A stretch of 64,000 nt of DNA from Chaetorhynchus papuensis. Lineage: Eukaryota; Chordata; Aves; Passeriformes; Rhipiduridae. The notes under the pieces were generated by a model. That model did no database searches and had not been told where the DNA came from. It saw only the letters and a program-made list of their open reading frames with translations. The stretch spans positions 364,447 to 428,446 of the forward strand of contig VWYX01000717.1 of NCBI GenBank assembly GCA_013396525.1, in the 5' to 3' direction. Positions 46,271 to 59,012 of the stretch are shown here, piece by piece; positions within the stretch are counted from its first letter, which is position 1, and each line of letters begins with the position of its first letter. A program made the translations under genes and the position numbers.

Positions 46271-46735
46271 TTAGGTTTTTGCACGGTACAAAATATGTGG
46301 AAGGAGCTTTTCCTCCTGGAACCCTGATTTCAGGATTCCTTGAGAGAAACAGGGCTGTAATTCAGCAGTTAAAAAGTCGCCAAAGCTTGATACTGTATCT
46401 GAAGAAATTACCATAAAAATCTGAGGCAGTATTGTGCCTCCTGTATGCAGAGCAGGCAGACTATTACCTCCTCTTTTGTTGCTGCTGCAAACATTTACTT
46501 GGAGAGACCTTATTGTCAATGAGTTTTTGACAGAGGTCAAAATATTTCTGAGTGAAACTGAAAGAGGTCTGGGACTTATATCAGACAGCTGACAGCATCA
46601 ACAATAGTGTGTTTACTCATCCTGCATGCTGGAAAAATTAATTAAAAGTGTTTGTGAGATGTTCTGAGCTGGCAGGAGCCTCGTACGCTTTTGGTAATGA
46701 GGATGCTGGTCTTGTCTGTAGGAGGAGGAAGCCTT
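46271..46735. other. Unique noncoding DNA
   Basis: Nothing recognised up to the next CR1 fragment. Confidence 0.5.
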
Positions 46736-47010
46736 GTGAGGGGGCTGGAGCACAAGGAGGAGGCTGAGGGAGCTGGGGCTGTTCAGCCTGGAGAAAGGGA
46801 GGCTTTAGGAGATCCTTGTTGCTCTCTGCAGCTCCCTGGAAGGAGGTCTCTCCTCCCAGAGGGAGGATGGCATCCTGACAGGATGACAGGAAATGGCCTG
46901 AACTTGCACCAGAGAGGCTTAAATTGGATATCAGGGGAAAAAAATTCCATGGAAAGGATTGTAAAGCTTTGTGAGTGCCCAGGGAAGTGTTCAAAAAACG
47001 TGTGGAAGTC
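46736..47010 (+). mobile_element. CR1 LINE fragment
   Basis: Holds AGGCTGAGGGAGCTGGGGC, TGTTCAGCCTGGAGAAAGG, TTGCTCTCTGCAGCTCCCTG, GGAAATGGCCTGAACTTGC and GGCTTAAATTGGATATCAGG in CR1 order on the plus strand. Longest CR1 3'-region piece in the window; truncated before the terminal octamers. Confidence 0.93.
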
Positions 47011-48276
47011 TGGGTTTCTCTGTCGGTCAATGCCAGCTACCGGAAGCACCTTACAGACTCATCCCCTAAATCCAGGTAAATTCAGATAAATCCCAGCAGT
47101 GATGCAAATTACAGATTGGTTGGACATTAAAAGCAGTGCCTTTAGTTTTGTGAATATACACACACACACTTTTAATATTTGGCCACTTAAAATATTCATC
47201 AAGTATTTTCATTCTGTTGCTCTTCACTAATGCATTTTTAAATGCATTTCTCTCGAATCAGCCCGGTGTCCTCTTTCATGAATCCTTATCTCTGTCCTAT
47301 GGGCATCTGTATCCCTGCCCTAATGTTCCACTGTACAAGAACTGAGCTGCTCATAACCCTAATCATACAAAACCAGACGATTCATTACTGAAGTGGATGA
47401 AAGGAGCCATTAAGTATTGGCAAAAAGGAGAAAAGATAAACTGGTACCAGAAGGTTCATCTCTGTTAGCCAAAGTGTTTGGGGACACCACAGAAATAAAC
47501 CCAGGCTTATAAACATTGCCCTGGATTAGGAGCATGGAAGGAAATCTGGGAAAATGAGCTCCTGTGCCCTGTTTTGGACAGGGGTCTGCCTGGGTGGCTC
47601 CCACTGAGGGTTCAGGGCTGATCAGGGCTGGAACATCCTGGGTGCAATTGTGAAGGATTTGGGCTCAGTGTTGGTAACTGTGGGCATTTGCAGCCATGAA
47701 ATAACTCAGGAATTATTGAAAGCTAAAAAAACCTTCTGGACTCTTTTGGACTGCAGTGTAGATGCCAGGGGTCTTTATCTCCCCCTATCAAGTAAGAAGA
47801 TTAAGGACTTCTTTTTGTTTTTTAAGGCAAAAAGCAGTTGAATTCAGTGGACTTCAGGAGCCTGGACTTGAGGAGAAGATCAGGTCTTGTAAAACTTCTG
47901 ACTAAAGAACGAAAAACAGGGAAGCAACCCTACAGAGAAGAACTGCACGGTTGTAGAAGGACATGAGTGATTTGGAAGGTGATAAATACAGCACTGTTCA
48001 CCACACCGGTCTCAGAAACGAGCCAGGAGTTACCATCAGGCCACTACAAGTTGTTCTTTGATGCACCAGCCCAAACCCTGAGGATGGGCCTTTGCGAAGA
48101 GGCCAGGAGCTAAGTGGGCAGCAGGGAGGGGCCAGGCAGAGCTGTTCGCACTCGTTGTCAGGAGGCCCCCCGCTTTGGGTGGTTACCCCGGAAATAAAAG
48201 GGGAACTGGGTAGGACCAGCCCTTCCCCTCCAGCAGGGTGAGTGGTGCCTGTGCCAGGCTGCTGCGATGTGACCCG
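47011..48276. other. Unique noncoding DNA
   Basis: A short CA run at 47,158-47,169. No gene or repeat recognised. Confidence 0.5.
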
Positions 48277-48324
48277 CTTGGGATGTGCTTTGGAAAGCTG
48301 CTTGGGATGTGCTTTGGAAAGCTG
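48277..48324 (+). repeat. 24-bp exact tandem duplication
   Basis: The 24-bp unit starting CTTGGGATGTGCTTTGG occurs twice without a mismatch (48,277-48,300 and 48,301-48,324). 24 is a multiple of three, so minus-strand open frames pass through both copies. Confidence 0.97.
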
Positions 48325-51300
48325 CTGCCGAGGCTCCGAGGCTCGCGTGTGGTTCATCTCCCAGGAAAGGTAAGACATTCCTGCTTTCTTCTCTGCGGCC
48401 GGGATGCGGAGGAGGTGGGCGTGGACGCGGCTGTAGCAGCGCGGTGTTCCTGCGTTCACAGCAGACTGTGTTCGGCTCCTCGCGTTTCTGCCTGGTAAAA
48501 AGTGAAGAGTTTTTATGGCTGTGATGGTTTGTTCCTCCTTCTGTGGCCTCTGGGGATGTGCCTGGATGTTTGGGGCTGGGAGCCCTCTGCAGAGGAGTGG
48601 TCTCTCTCTGGGCATCCTCTGGAGAAGAGGAGCGAGGTGGAGTTTCCAGGTGGAAAGCCTCTGAGTTCGAAATAAATCCGTGGAACACGATTTTATTCCC
48701 TTTTATCACTCACGTGGTTTCCGAGCAGTGCTTCCCTGGAGTCCATGTCCCAGAGTCCGTGAAATAACAGCCCCTCGGGCGCAAATGAGCTGTCCCTGGA
48801 GAGCCAGGAAATCGGGCACTTGGGAAAACAGTCCTGAGCATCCTCTCTCCCCGCCGATGGCGTGTTCAGCTACGTGCTGTGATGTAAGGCAGCCCTAAAT
48901 TACAAGCAAACAAACACAACCCCCTGTCGCTCCTCATCTCTCTGCCGTGTGGGCAGAAACTCATCTGGTAGCCTGGAACAAAGTGCCGGGGTGGATGGGA
49001 GCCAGGGAGGCGGCTCGAACCACTCCTCCTGCGGAGATGCTGCAATTTAGTGAGTCATTAAGAAATAATACGGGGTGTATCGCTTTCTCTTGTTCTCTCC
49101 ACACACAGTCAAACAAAAAATATGCAACATAATCTCGTGCATTTATTTGGGTTGAGGGATAATGGCCCTCAGAATTAAACACCAGCTGTCTTTAAAGGAA
49201 GCAAAACGCTCTGGCCGCCCTCCTCTGTCCCCGGGCTGACTGCTGTACTTTACTCCAAAAAGTGGCAGTGAAGGGGGGAACCCTTGCAGAACTAATTTAG
49301 TTAAAATTTACACTCCTTGATTTTGTGCCTCTTCTTTTTCCCTCTTCTAGTTTTGTAGCTATGATGCAGTATTGATCCAAAGATCTATAGGATCATACCA
49401 TGGCTCCAGGTGGGTGGCAGAATTGAGGCTAGGCTTCATTTCCATCGGAATGGTGCAGAAAATAATTCCACTTTCCAGCTTTTATTGCTCAGAACATTGC
49501 ATTTCTCTCATTGCAGTGTATGGGAATTAGCTCTGGAGGAAAGAAATGATTTTTTCTCCCCCCTTGATGTAGAGTGGAGCAGAAGGATTCAGGAAGGAGT
49601 AATGTAGGAAAGCAGACAGCAAGCTCATTGCTGTTTGAATTAGGTGGAGCTGGATTGCTCTAACGAAATGGGACTGCTCATGCGGGGTTCAAGTGGTGTT
49701 TCTGTGCAGGGATGGTCTCCGGGCTGCAGATGCCTTGTCTGGCTGGGACAGCTCCCTGCAGCGCCGATAAGTGCAGGGACAGCAGAGCGGGCAGCAGTTC
49801 AGCTTCGCTCTAGGGGTCGGTGGGAGGGGATGCACGGCAGAAATCTGGTTCTTTTCTATCCCATCCTGATGCAAAGGCTGAGGAGAGCAGCTGAAATGAT
49901 GAGCCAGCCTCGACTGGTAGTGCTGCCAGGGTTCATTCTGTTTGCTGTGTGAATTTAGAAAATCAGAAGGAGTTTCCCTGCCAGAGAAGTAGGCTGCCAC
50001 CTGTTCATCAACTTGGCTACTTTAAACTCGTGCCTCTGCTATTGCATCCTGCTAGAAGAGTTTTCCACGCTTATTTCCTGCTAGAGGGGGAGGAAGGGAG
50101 AAGTTCAGTAACGTGTCGAGGAAATACTGCTGTCTGTGCATCCAGGAAAGAAAGTAACTGGGGAAAGACTTCCAGGATCCAGTGGCATACGCCAATAAAC
50201 ACAGCTCAGAAATTGTTACCAGCATGCTATGACTGGTTTCAGAAGCACAGGTCTTGGGAACTCCTTGTCAGTGCCAATGTCTCAGGCAGGAGTCGAGGGG
50301 AAATAAAAAATAATCTACAAGGGTTTAGGATAATTTATGAAGGTTCCTGTAACGCTGTAACCGGCAAGATGCTAAATGTTCCTCATACCAGAGAGGTGCT
50401 CTCAGGAGAATACCTGTCCTCGTGAAGCATTTACTTCTAACACAGAATAGATGCTGCTGCTGCCTGGTGTCACTTTAGTCATGACACTTTACGTGACAGC
50501 AGTGGGGTTTTGCAGCCCTGCTCACCCAGCTGGTCCCACCCACGAGGCTGTGCCTGGGCAAGTCCCCGAGGGTGCTGATCTCATTAGCACCCTGAGCAGG
50601 GCCTGCTCGGCTCAGAGGCTTTGAAATGTGCTCAGGCTCAGGCCACAGGATTTGTGCTTCCTGTCAATGACAAGTGGAGCAAATATTGACAGTGCTCTCA
50701 GAGACTCCAGTTACTATTGCTCTTGTTAATTCAGGGCAAAATTTATCCTCGTGCCACAGGCCTGTGTTAGTCTGTGCTGTTGAAACAACTGGACTGCTCG
50801 CTCCCATTTTTTGCTGTGTGGGTAATTTGGGGAATAAGTGAAAGATCTAAAAAAACTAAGGGTGTGTTTGGTCATCTGTGGGATTTTTTTTTACTTTTTT
50901 ATCCCCATGCTCTTGTTTTCTGTTTCCAGCCTCGTGTGTGCAAAGGTAGAACATGTTGTGTTAATGTTACTTCAGCTTGGGAGAGGGGGGAGATGGAAAT
51001 ACAGAGAGCAAAACAGTAATTTTCCTCCTGAAGCTGGTGAACTTCTGGGTAATGCCCTGAACATCTATCACTTTTAAAGACTCCTAGATTTAAAGAAGGA
51101 AAAAAACCTGTAAAAAACAGACATGGAAAAAACCTGGATTAAACTGTCACTCATTCACAATCTATCCAGGAAACTCATCCATGCCCCTACAGGTAGCTAG
51201 TTATCCCATCAGGAATTTCATATTCTTGTCTGAATCCTGGAACACAAATTGCTCCAGCGCTATGGGTCTGCCTTGATTAGGGTCTGCTGACACAGATGTC

Positions 51301-54300
51301 CCCAGCATGTGTTCCTAAAAAGCCTGCTCAAATAACTGCTTCTTTCCCCAAAGGGATCAAAGGTTGAGATGGTCTTTCCAGAGCTTTAGCCAGGCTTTTT
51401 TTTTTATCTGCAAAGTTTAATCCCTTAACCTTTCCTTCCCTCCCTCCTTGTCTTTTTTTTTTTAAAGGACGGTATAAATGGAGTTTAAGGGTTTATATTC
51501 TTTTTCTTTATAAAAACAGCTATTACTTGTGAAGAACCCCTGGAAAAGAAAGTGTAGCCTTGCTTTTTAGCCAAGAGACAGTTAGGTTTTGGCTGTTCTG
51601 TCAAGAATAAAGCCCAGAATGCCTCTGTACACTTGTGCAAATATCTAATGTTGACATCTTTTGCCAGCTGCTGTTGTGGCTTCTTTTTCCTTGATGAACC
51701 AAATCCTCTCGTGATGTGGCCTCTGAGCACCATTATAATTAAAAGAATTAAAATTCAATTTGAGCTATTGTCGTTACACAATGCAAAGTTCAACACCACT
51801 GAAGGTTGATTTTATTGATTCCGTATTGGGCGCTCCATGGAAATCAGTTACCTTGACGCAAACGTGGTATTGGCAGTAGAAGGCACAAATGGTCCAGCTC
51901 CAGCCCTTGCTCACTCTAATTTACTGTTAGCAGCACCTTTCACAGTTGAGGCAGCATTTCCATCTTAAAATACGTTATTTCAACATCTATTTGGTCCTGG
52001 AATTATCTCTAGCTTAAATAGCAACATAAGATTTACAACCTTGGCAGAAAAATATATGTATGAGAGTTAAATGCTACAAAGCTTGTTAAAATTGCAGCTG
52101 TCAGTGGCAGCAAGGAATCCTGTTCTTCCTGAGAGCTCTTTTTTCCCCTTGCACTCCTGTTCTGGCCTGCATGTATCTATTTTCTTTATTTATTTTAAAC
52201 TACAGACACAAAGTTTATCTGAATTTTTCCAGATCTGTTTCATTAAGAAACAACCAACTGTCACCATCAACTGTCTCTCTATTCAACGCAATTATTTCCA
52301 AGAGACTGGATATTGACTTGAAATCAGCTCCTCTGAGTGTGAGATGCTTTTAAGCACTGATGAGAATTGTTCCTGCTCTCTGAGACTGCTCCTCTAAGCG
52401 GAGCAGCTGCAGCTCCTGCTCGATGCAGTAACGGTTCCCTCGAAAGGTGACAGGAGCTGGGCACTGGGAAGGTTAAAGCTGCTGTGACAGGGATGTGAGG
52501 AAACCTTTCTGGAAGGTAGGGAGGCACCTGGACAGCAGGACCATGGGAAAGGTCACTCTTTGGGGCCATCTTTTCTGGTCTTTATGTCGGTGTTTTCTGT
52601 TTGGTGCAGAGGTACAAATGCTGCTTTTCAAACCTCGAGTGCCTCTTTGCATCAGAGCTGTGCTGTGGTGCAGTTAAGAGCTAGTAATGACCAAGGAGTG
52701 AGTGAATGGAGGTGGGAGAGGATTCCTGGACAGCTCCATGGGAGGCTCCAGCCCCCTGTCCGTGCACTGGACCAGGAATCAGGAATCACACAGCAAAGAC
52801 TGAGCCCCAACATGAGAGACACCAGAAGCTGTGGTCTGTGCGTGCCTGAGTGCTCTCTTCAGATGTGTCACCCGTCCCGTTGCACCAGTTTCCAGTCCTG
52901 GAGTGTCGTGCATTGTCCAGTCCTGATGACACCTAAACATCCTGGGCTTGTCCTCCCTCTGGTAGAAAGCCGGGCTGGGAGCTTCCCTTGTGGAAGAGCC
53001 AAGGGCTGGATGACGGAGGCGTTGGTGTGTGAATGCTGTGACTCTGGCTCCTGCCTCTGCAGGCGCGCAGGGGATGCGAGTGCGGTGTGCACGGATCCGC
53101 ACGGCTTATCTGGAGTGGGAGATCCCCGGGGCTGAGCCAGGGGTGGGGCAGGGACACCCCAGCCTGGGGCTGTTCACACCGCGTTCAGCGCATCCCGAGC
53201 CGCGGCTGCTTCGGGGGAGGAAAAGGCTCTTTGGGAAGGAAAAGTGTTGCTGGTTGTTTTGACAGAAGTCGCAAACTGCCTGGGAAGACCTTGCCTGCAC
53301 ATTCTGTGACTGCTGCTCAGCTTATTGCTACCTCATTAGCAAGGAGACACCTAATTAGCGAGGCATCTGTTAATTATGTGTGTACTGCGTTAGCTTTAAA
53401 AATGCTTTTAGATGCTAAATGTTTTAGTGAGAAAGAGTGGCCGCTAAATTATTTTCTTTCTGTATGGATTTATTTTCTCTGACAGAAGGGAATAAATCTC
53501 GCACTGCTGTACCCACCACAGGCTGGGGAAAACCAACTGGATTTCTTCTGGTGGAGTTGGCACTAATGAACAGAAATAATTTTTTAAAATAAGATAAAAT
53601 GGCAAAGACTTGGTAAGGTTAATAAGATAGTGGAACACCCGTGTATCCAATCAGTCTTGATAAGAGAACAAAAGCTACATGTTTGCTAAAATAACTTTAA
53701 AAACAAATAACATTGACTTTCCACACCTAGTGGAGACCAAATTTTCACTTGCCTGCATGCCTGCTCTCCCGGCATGCTCGGACCTGTCACCGTTCCGGCT
53801 CTCCCCAGGACAGTGTGACTTTGATTTTTGACTGCTGGGCAATCTTTTTCATCAGATGGAGCTGGATTGCAAGGTGGAAATTAGGTGTCCCTGCATCTTC
53901 CCACTCCTCCAGCTCACACGAAAATTTTGTGTTGAGGACATGGATCCACTTCCTACCGGCCCCGCCGCGTGAGGCTTTGATTAGCAATTATTTCTGAGAT
54001 ATTAAAAAACACAATAGATGTTGCAGGGCTCTGGATTTTCAATTAGGATTAAGGGAAAGGAAGGGCTGGGGTCACAACTCGATAGTTGTTTCTCCATGTC
54101 AGAATGTGAGTTATTGGCACTGCCTTATGATTGTGTGCGCTCATGTACCAACACTTTGGTGTGTTAACAGTGTCTCTTTGCATTGATTCCTTGAATTCTA
54201 ATCTTTTTTTGGGGAGGGGATGGAATAAACTAAGGCAGACAGCACAGAGTGCTTTGCTCTTGATCTCTTAGCAATGTGTCTTTACCCTCACCCTGCTCCT

Positions 54301-54940
54301 CCCTTCTGGACGTGAAGTGGGATAAAAAAAAAACCCAAAAAACTTTAGGTTTAGCTTTAGAGAGGAATGAAACCACTTTGGCCACTGCTGAATAAAACTC
54401 AGATGGGACCTCTGACCTGCAGGACTATTCTATCTTCTGATGCTTTGCAGAAGCATCGCAAAGGTGCCACAACGGCAGTGCCCTGGTGAGAGGACTCTAA
54501 ATAGTGCATTCCCAAAAGCTGCTGGCATTGGATACTTGAAAAACTTCTTAGGAACACATTCTGGAGCTGAGCTGATCCAGAATACTGAAACACTGCACAG
54601 CTGAAGACATGCATTGCTTCCAGCTGTCAAATGACTGAGAATTAGAAATAGAGACCAACACCTGGAAGTACAGCAGCCAGGAATGAGATAGAAGTGCAGA
54701 GGAATCTCAGGGGAGATGCACAGCTTCTGGGGGGCAGAGCAGGTACCCCACTGTGTGCAGCTGGGAGGGCTCCCAGAGCTCTCCTGAAACAGTCCTTCAG
54801 ACACAGATAAAGCACAGTGGGGTGATATCTTTAAAGTAAGTGTCCGCTCTAATATTTCAGAAGGACCTTTGGGTAAGGAAGAATAAACCTCTTTGTGCAC
54901 AGTTTGTCTTGGGGTGAAGCTAGAGGCAAAGAAGAAATAT
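48325..54940. other. Unique noncoding DNA, nothing recognised
   Basis: A strong donor look-alike (GGAAAGGTAAGA) is at 48,363-48,374. AT-rich, possibly regulatory parts lie at 49,040-49,420 and 51,730-52,080. Frames of 158 codons (from 49,949) and 191 codons (from 52,560) on the plus strand show no domain. No transposon wording found. Confidence 0.45.
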
Positions 54941-55480
54941 TTGGGGCATCTACCGCTGATTGCACTACGGGTTTAAATTCCTATTTGATAGTCAATAAAG
55001 ACAAATTACACTCAAAAATAGGCTCTGTAGAGGAGTGAGCTGGCAGTTTGCAGAAGGGGGTGTGTGGGATCTTAAACGTGCAGTCACTTGTAAAGGCTGG
55101 GGAAAAAAATTTTCAACCGCACATTATCTGAGTGAGCTTCCATATTTTACCGTGACACCGACTCCGAGACTCATTTCCCTGGGTTAAGTAGTGTGGGGTG
55201 AAGTATCTGCCTCCGTGCCTCTCCCGATCCATCTGCTGCGGGATCCTGGGCGTTTAACCTGGAGCGCCTGCTGATGTATGACCAAATCAGAGAAAAGAGG
55301 CCGCGCTGTTTAACCCTCTCCCTTTGTAGCTGCACTTAATGAATGTCACCCAGGCCCACTATAGAAATGATGGAACATCCATTCTGGCAGCAGGAACAGA
55401 GCCCACCGTGCAATGATATGGTGAAATATGCTGAAAATATTCACAGGAGCCCGGGAACATAAACCCATGATTATTTTTTT
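54941..55480. promoter_or_regulatory. Candidate conserved noncoding element
   Basis: High-complexity block with AATTACACTC, GCACATTATCTGAGTGAGC and GTGCAATGATATGGTGAAAT stretches. It has few open frames and no transposon similarity. Confidence 0.38.
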
Positions 55481-57014
55481 CCCTTAAATCTCAATATTTT
55501 AGCCAGTTTCTCCCCCCACATAGTAAAAGTGCGGTTCCAAACAACATCTACTTTTTTTGAGGGGAAGAGGACTCTATTTTTGTTCTAATGTGGCTGTACC
55601 AAAATTGCTAACTTGTGCTAACCAAAATGTAATTATGTTGTCCGTGCAGGTCTTTTTGTCTTTCTAAAAAATGTCTTATTAATAAGATGGCAGATCTTAA
55701 TGACTACATCCAGTAATTCCTGGGCTAAATTCAAAGGTGATGAAAGTAGAGCTGTGCCTTTTTTAGCTGAATTCTTCATGTGCAGGTGTGCTGTCTGCTG
55801 GCCCAGTTCTTCTCCCCTCACTCGTGGGGAGTCTCAGGTGGATTTTAAGAAAATTCACTCCTTGCTGAGAAGTTTTTGCTCAACATCTTGGAGGCAGCAC
55901 GAGTGAGCTGTGAATGAACAGGAGAAGTTTGTAGCTGCAAAGTTCTTCTTGCCATGATCTGGAAGAGTTTCATCCTCATTCCTTGCATGCATCTTTTTCC
56001 CCTGCCCTATCTTTTTCGCCTTTTCTGAACACAGTCTATGTTTTGCTTCTTCTCACCTCTAAACCTTGCACCAGATCTCCTCTTTCTTCCGGGCTTCATT
56101 CAGGGGGATAAAAGAGAGAGAAACTTGCTCATTGTAGGACGGTACAAAACCTCCTTCAGTGGCTTCAGTTTCCCTGAATCACCATCATTCATCAGCCTAA
56201 TTTTAAAATAAATAAATTGGGGTTTTTGTTGCTTTAGAAAGAGAATATAAATTTGAAAAGCTGGTGGCTAATTACTTCTGTGAGACTCAGCTTCATGCTG
56301 GTAGCAAATGCCTGTCAACTGTTCTGTCAGAGACTCGTGTAATTGTCTGCATGTCCCTGTTAGAGGATGCTGTGTTCCAGGGAGGCGTTTTCGTGGAATT
56401 GCTCCCCAAATAAGGACACCCAGCACCCTTGGGTGCCTTGGAGTGCTTTCCTAGTTGATGTACTCTCAATTTACAAAGACTGTGTTCACACTGGAGCAGG
56501 GAGACCGGGAGAAGCCTGGATCTCAACCTTTGCTTTTCCAAGATAATCAGCAAACAGTGCGTGTGTGTGTGTGAACACGAGGTGTGTAAATAAATGGAGG
56601 CAATGCTATCTCTGGGACCTTCATTTCACCCAAGCTATTGAATCATCTCATCATAACTGCTTGTTATTAACCAAGTGGCAAAATTCCAACTTAAACTTCC
56701 CCTTTGTTTACTAGACTTGCTGAGGAGCTTGTGCTGAATACTTAATTTTCAACCTTCTAACTGCATGTGTTCTTAGAAGGACCAAGCAGTGTTTAACTCA
56801 AAGATCAGTAGCTGGGTGTGAACTTCACATCTGTTCTTGAAAAGAAAGTTTCATGTCTGTGTTTTAACAGAGGAAAAACCTCGTGAACATGATCCATTTA
56901 AATATCGGCTGATGAAAAACCAGGAGGCACCATTTCTAATATTTACTGACACTTTAAAGCGCCAAATTGTTCATTCTTTTAACTTTCACAGATTTTCCTC
57001 AGGAAGCACAGGGT
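55481..57014. other. Unique noncoding DNA
   Basis: A (GT)n microsatellite of about 17 bp at 56,557-56,573. No gene recognised. Confidence 0.5.
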
Positions 57015-57506
57015 TTATAATGTCTGTTTCCCCCAGTCTATCAAATGAATGGCATAGCTCCAACTGAACCTTGATTTCTGTTCTGATGCACTAGGCAGGA
57101 GCTCGGCCTGTTGGAAATGTACAGTGTCCAAAATACCATTTTTGCCATTGTCACAAATTCCTGCTGACATTATTACAGCACTCAGAGGTCCTGGCTCTTT
57201 TGCTGAGTCAAAAAGGGAAAATACCCCAAATGTGGAGCCTGTAGGAATAGTTTTAGCCAGTGTTACTTGGAGGAAATGCTTTAGCCTTCCTATTAAATGA
57301 TAGGGAGATGAAATAGTGTTTACATGGAGAAGTTTAGGGTAAGCAGCCAAGCTTTTCAGGGCTGTTAGTCCCTGGAGAACCAATTGCTTTCCCACTGCGT
57401 GGAACACAGGATAAACAGCCCAGGTGAATGGGCAGGGAGGCAGCCTGGCTTTTGGGATCACAAGCTCCTCCTGCTGCTTACAGGCAATTCCATGAGAGGA
57501 AAGCAT
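57015..57506 (-). other. Unsupported 163-codon open frame
   Basis: The minus strand is open from an ATG at 57,504-57,506 to 57,015, long for a region near average GC. The product has no recognisable domain or signal peptide. A few frames this long are expected by chance in 64 kb, so it is listed but not called as a gene. Confidence 0.12.
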
Positions 57507-58179
57507 CCCACCCTTTTTCTAGAGTGCAGAAGATGTGAAAGCAAGCTGTTAATCACACATGCTGCTGCACATCTTAATATGTAAAATTAGGATGGAAAGG
57601 TGGCTGTGCCTTGGAGGCTGAAGGGCCGTGCCTGGAAAAGCAACAAAAGAATTGTGGAGCAGAGCGAGGGCAGGGAAGCTCCTCACGGAACAGGGCTGCT
57701 GGCAATTCTCTATGGAAATGAGAAAAGAGTAGTAAAGGCACCTCCATAAATTAATGTAGATGTTTAAGTGACGTTGTTAATCCTTTCTGTAAACAGAGCT
57801 TTAACAACAAGCTCTACCTGCGCTTTCTGTTTCCAAATGCTCCTCCCTGGCCCTGCCTCTCCCTGGTGGAGAATCACCAACCCGATTAACGTATGAAATG
57901 AAGCAGAACCCGGCGCTATCCCTGCGCATTGCTGCTTCCTCCTGGTGTAGAAGCAACTTCCACATTCCCAGTTACAGCCATTCCCAGTTACAGCCATCCT
58001 TCACCCTCCCAACCCAGAACATCCCTATTTTCTGTGTGTTGTGCCATGTGACAGAGAACAACCGCAACCTTCAGACTTCGGCTTCTTAGTCTTCCAAAAA
58101 AGGATTTTTTCTTTGGAAGTCCTTAACTTTTCGAGTCCCTCACGCTGTGTGTCCTCATCTCCCTGCACGGTTTTTGTCT
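57507..58179. other. Unique DNA with a 16-bp tandem duplication
   Basis: ATTCCCAGTTACAGCC occurs twice in tandem at 57,964-57,979 and 57,980-57,995, exactly. Otherwise nothing recognised. Confidence 0.6.
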
Positions 58180-58570
58180 CACCCTCCCGTGGCGCAGCTC
58201 TGCGAGCGCTCAGTGACACACGGAGCCGCTCGCACCCCACCCCGGGCAGCCTTGACAGAATGGGTGCCCCAAGATAAATAGGCACCTTCTGCACAGAGCT
58301 GAAAATCGAACGGTCCCCGTGCTCATCTGGAGCTGAATAGATTGTCACAGAGCCTGGGGACAAGGGCAGCGGCGCGGGGGGGAGCGGGGCAGCGCCGGGC
58401 GCTCTGTCCCTGTGCGGGGCCAGCGCTGCTGGGCTGAGCCCGGCCCGGCTGAGCCCGGCACACCGAGCCCGGCACACCGAGCCCGGGCTGTGCTCCGGGC
58501 ATCTGGGGCCGTGCTGGTGCAAAGAGGGGACCCCGGGGGCTGGGGGAGGGAGAGGAGCGCATATAAATCA
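58180..58570. promoter_or_regulatory. CpG island
   Basis: CpG density is high from GTGGCGCAGC at 58,190 to about 58,560. It includes a short tandem of GAGCCCGGCACACC at about 58,458-58,485. It abuts an AT-rich candidate element. An orphan CpG-island enhancer or an unannotated promoter are both possible. Confidence 0.45.
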
Positions 58571-58925
58571 TTATTGGCGAACATCTCAGCTCTTGAGCCA
58601 GGCTGTCGCTTGCTGCTGCTCGTGGTGCAGCCCAGACATAAATCATAATTCCCCTACAATAGATCCTTTTGCAGCCGCCATCAGGAAAAGTGTGTTGGTT
58701 TTATCGATTTTTTGACACCAGGGCCCTGGCAACGGCCGCTCTGAATCATTATGAAATGAAACTGATTAGGAATTCATGGAATACTAAATAAACTTTACGA
58801 GCCCGTTGTAAGTTTTTTGATGCATGGGGAGCGGAAAATGAAAACTAATGATATAAAAATTACACAGCGTGCTGAGTATTATTATACTGCTATTGATTTG
58901 TTTCAAACTGTACATCAAAATCGAA
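58571..58925. promoter_or_regulatory. Candidate conserved noncoding element
   Basis: Directly beside a CpG island. Contains ATAAATCATAATTCCC, TTTTATCGATTTTTTG and TGAATCATTATGAAATG, no coding frame and no transposon wording. Confidence 0.42.
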
Positions 58926-58940
58926 GTGTGCTGGGTGTGC

Positions 58941-59012
58941 TTTTTTTTTTTTTTTTTGCTCAAAAGCTTTGGAGGTTGTTTTGTTGTTGTTGTTTGTTTT
59001 TTTTTTTTTTTT
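58941..59012. repeat. T-rich low-complexity tract
   Basis: T run of 17 at 58,941-58,957, a short TTG repeat at 58,976-58,992 and a T run of 16 at 58,997-59,012. Confidence 0.92.

Noticed and set aside
48240..48374. Exon ending at the strong donor GGAAAGGTAAGA
   Set aside because: No acceptor or supported frame upstream, and the stretch contains a fresh 24-bp duplication.
52560..53135. 191-codon plus-strand frame as a gene
   Set aside because: No domain, overlapping minus-strand frames and no splice or start signals of note.
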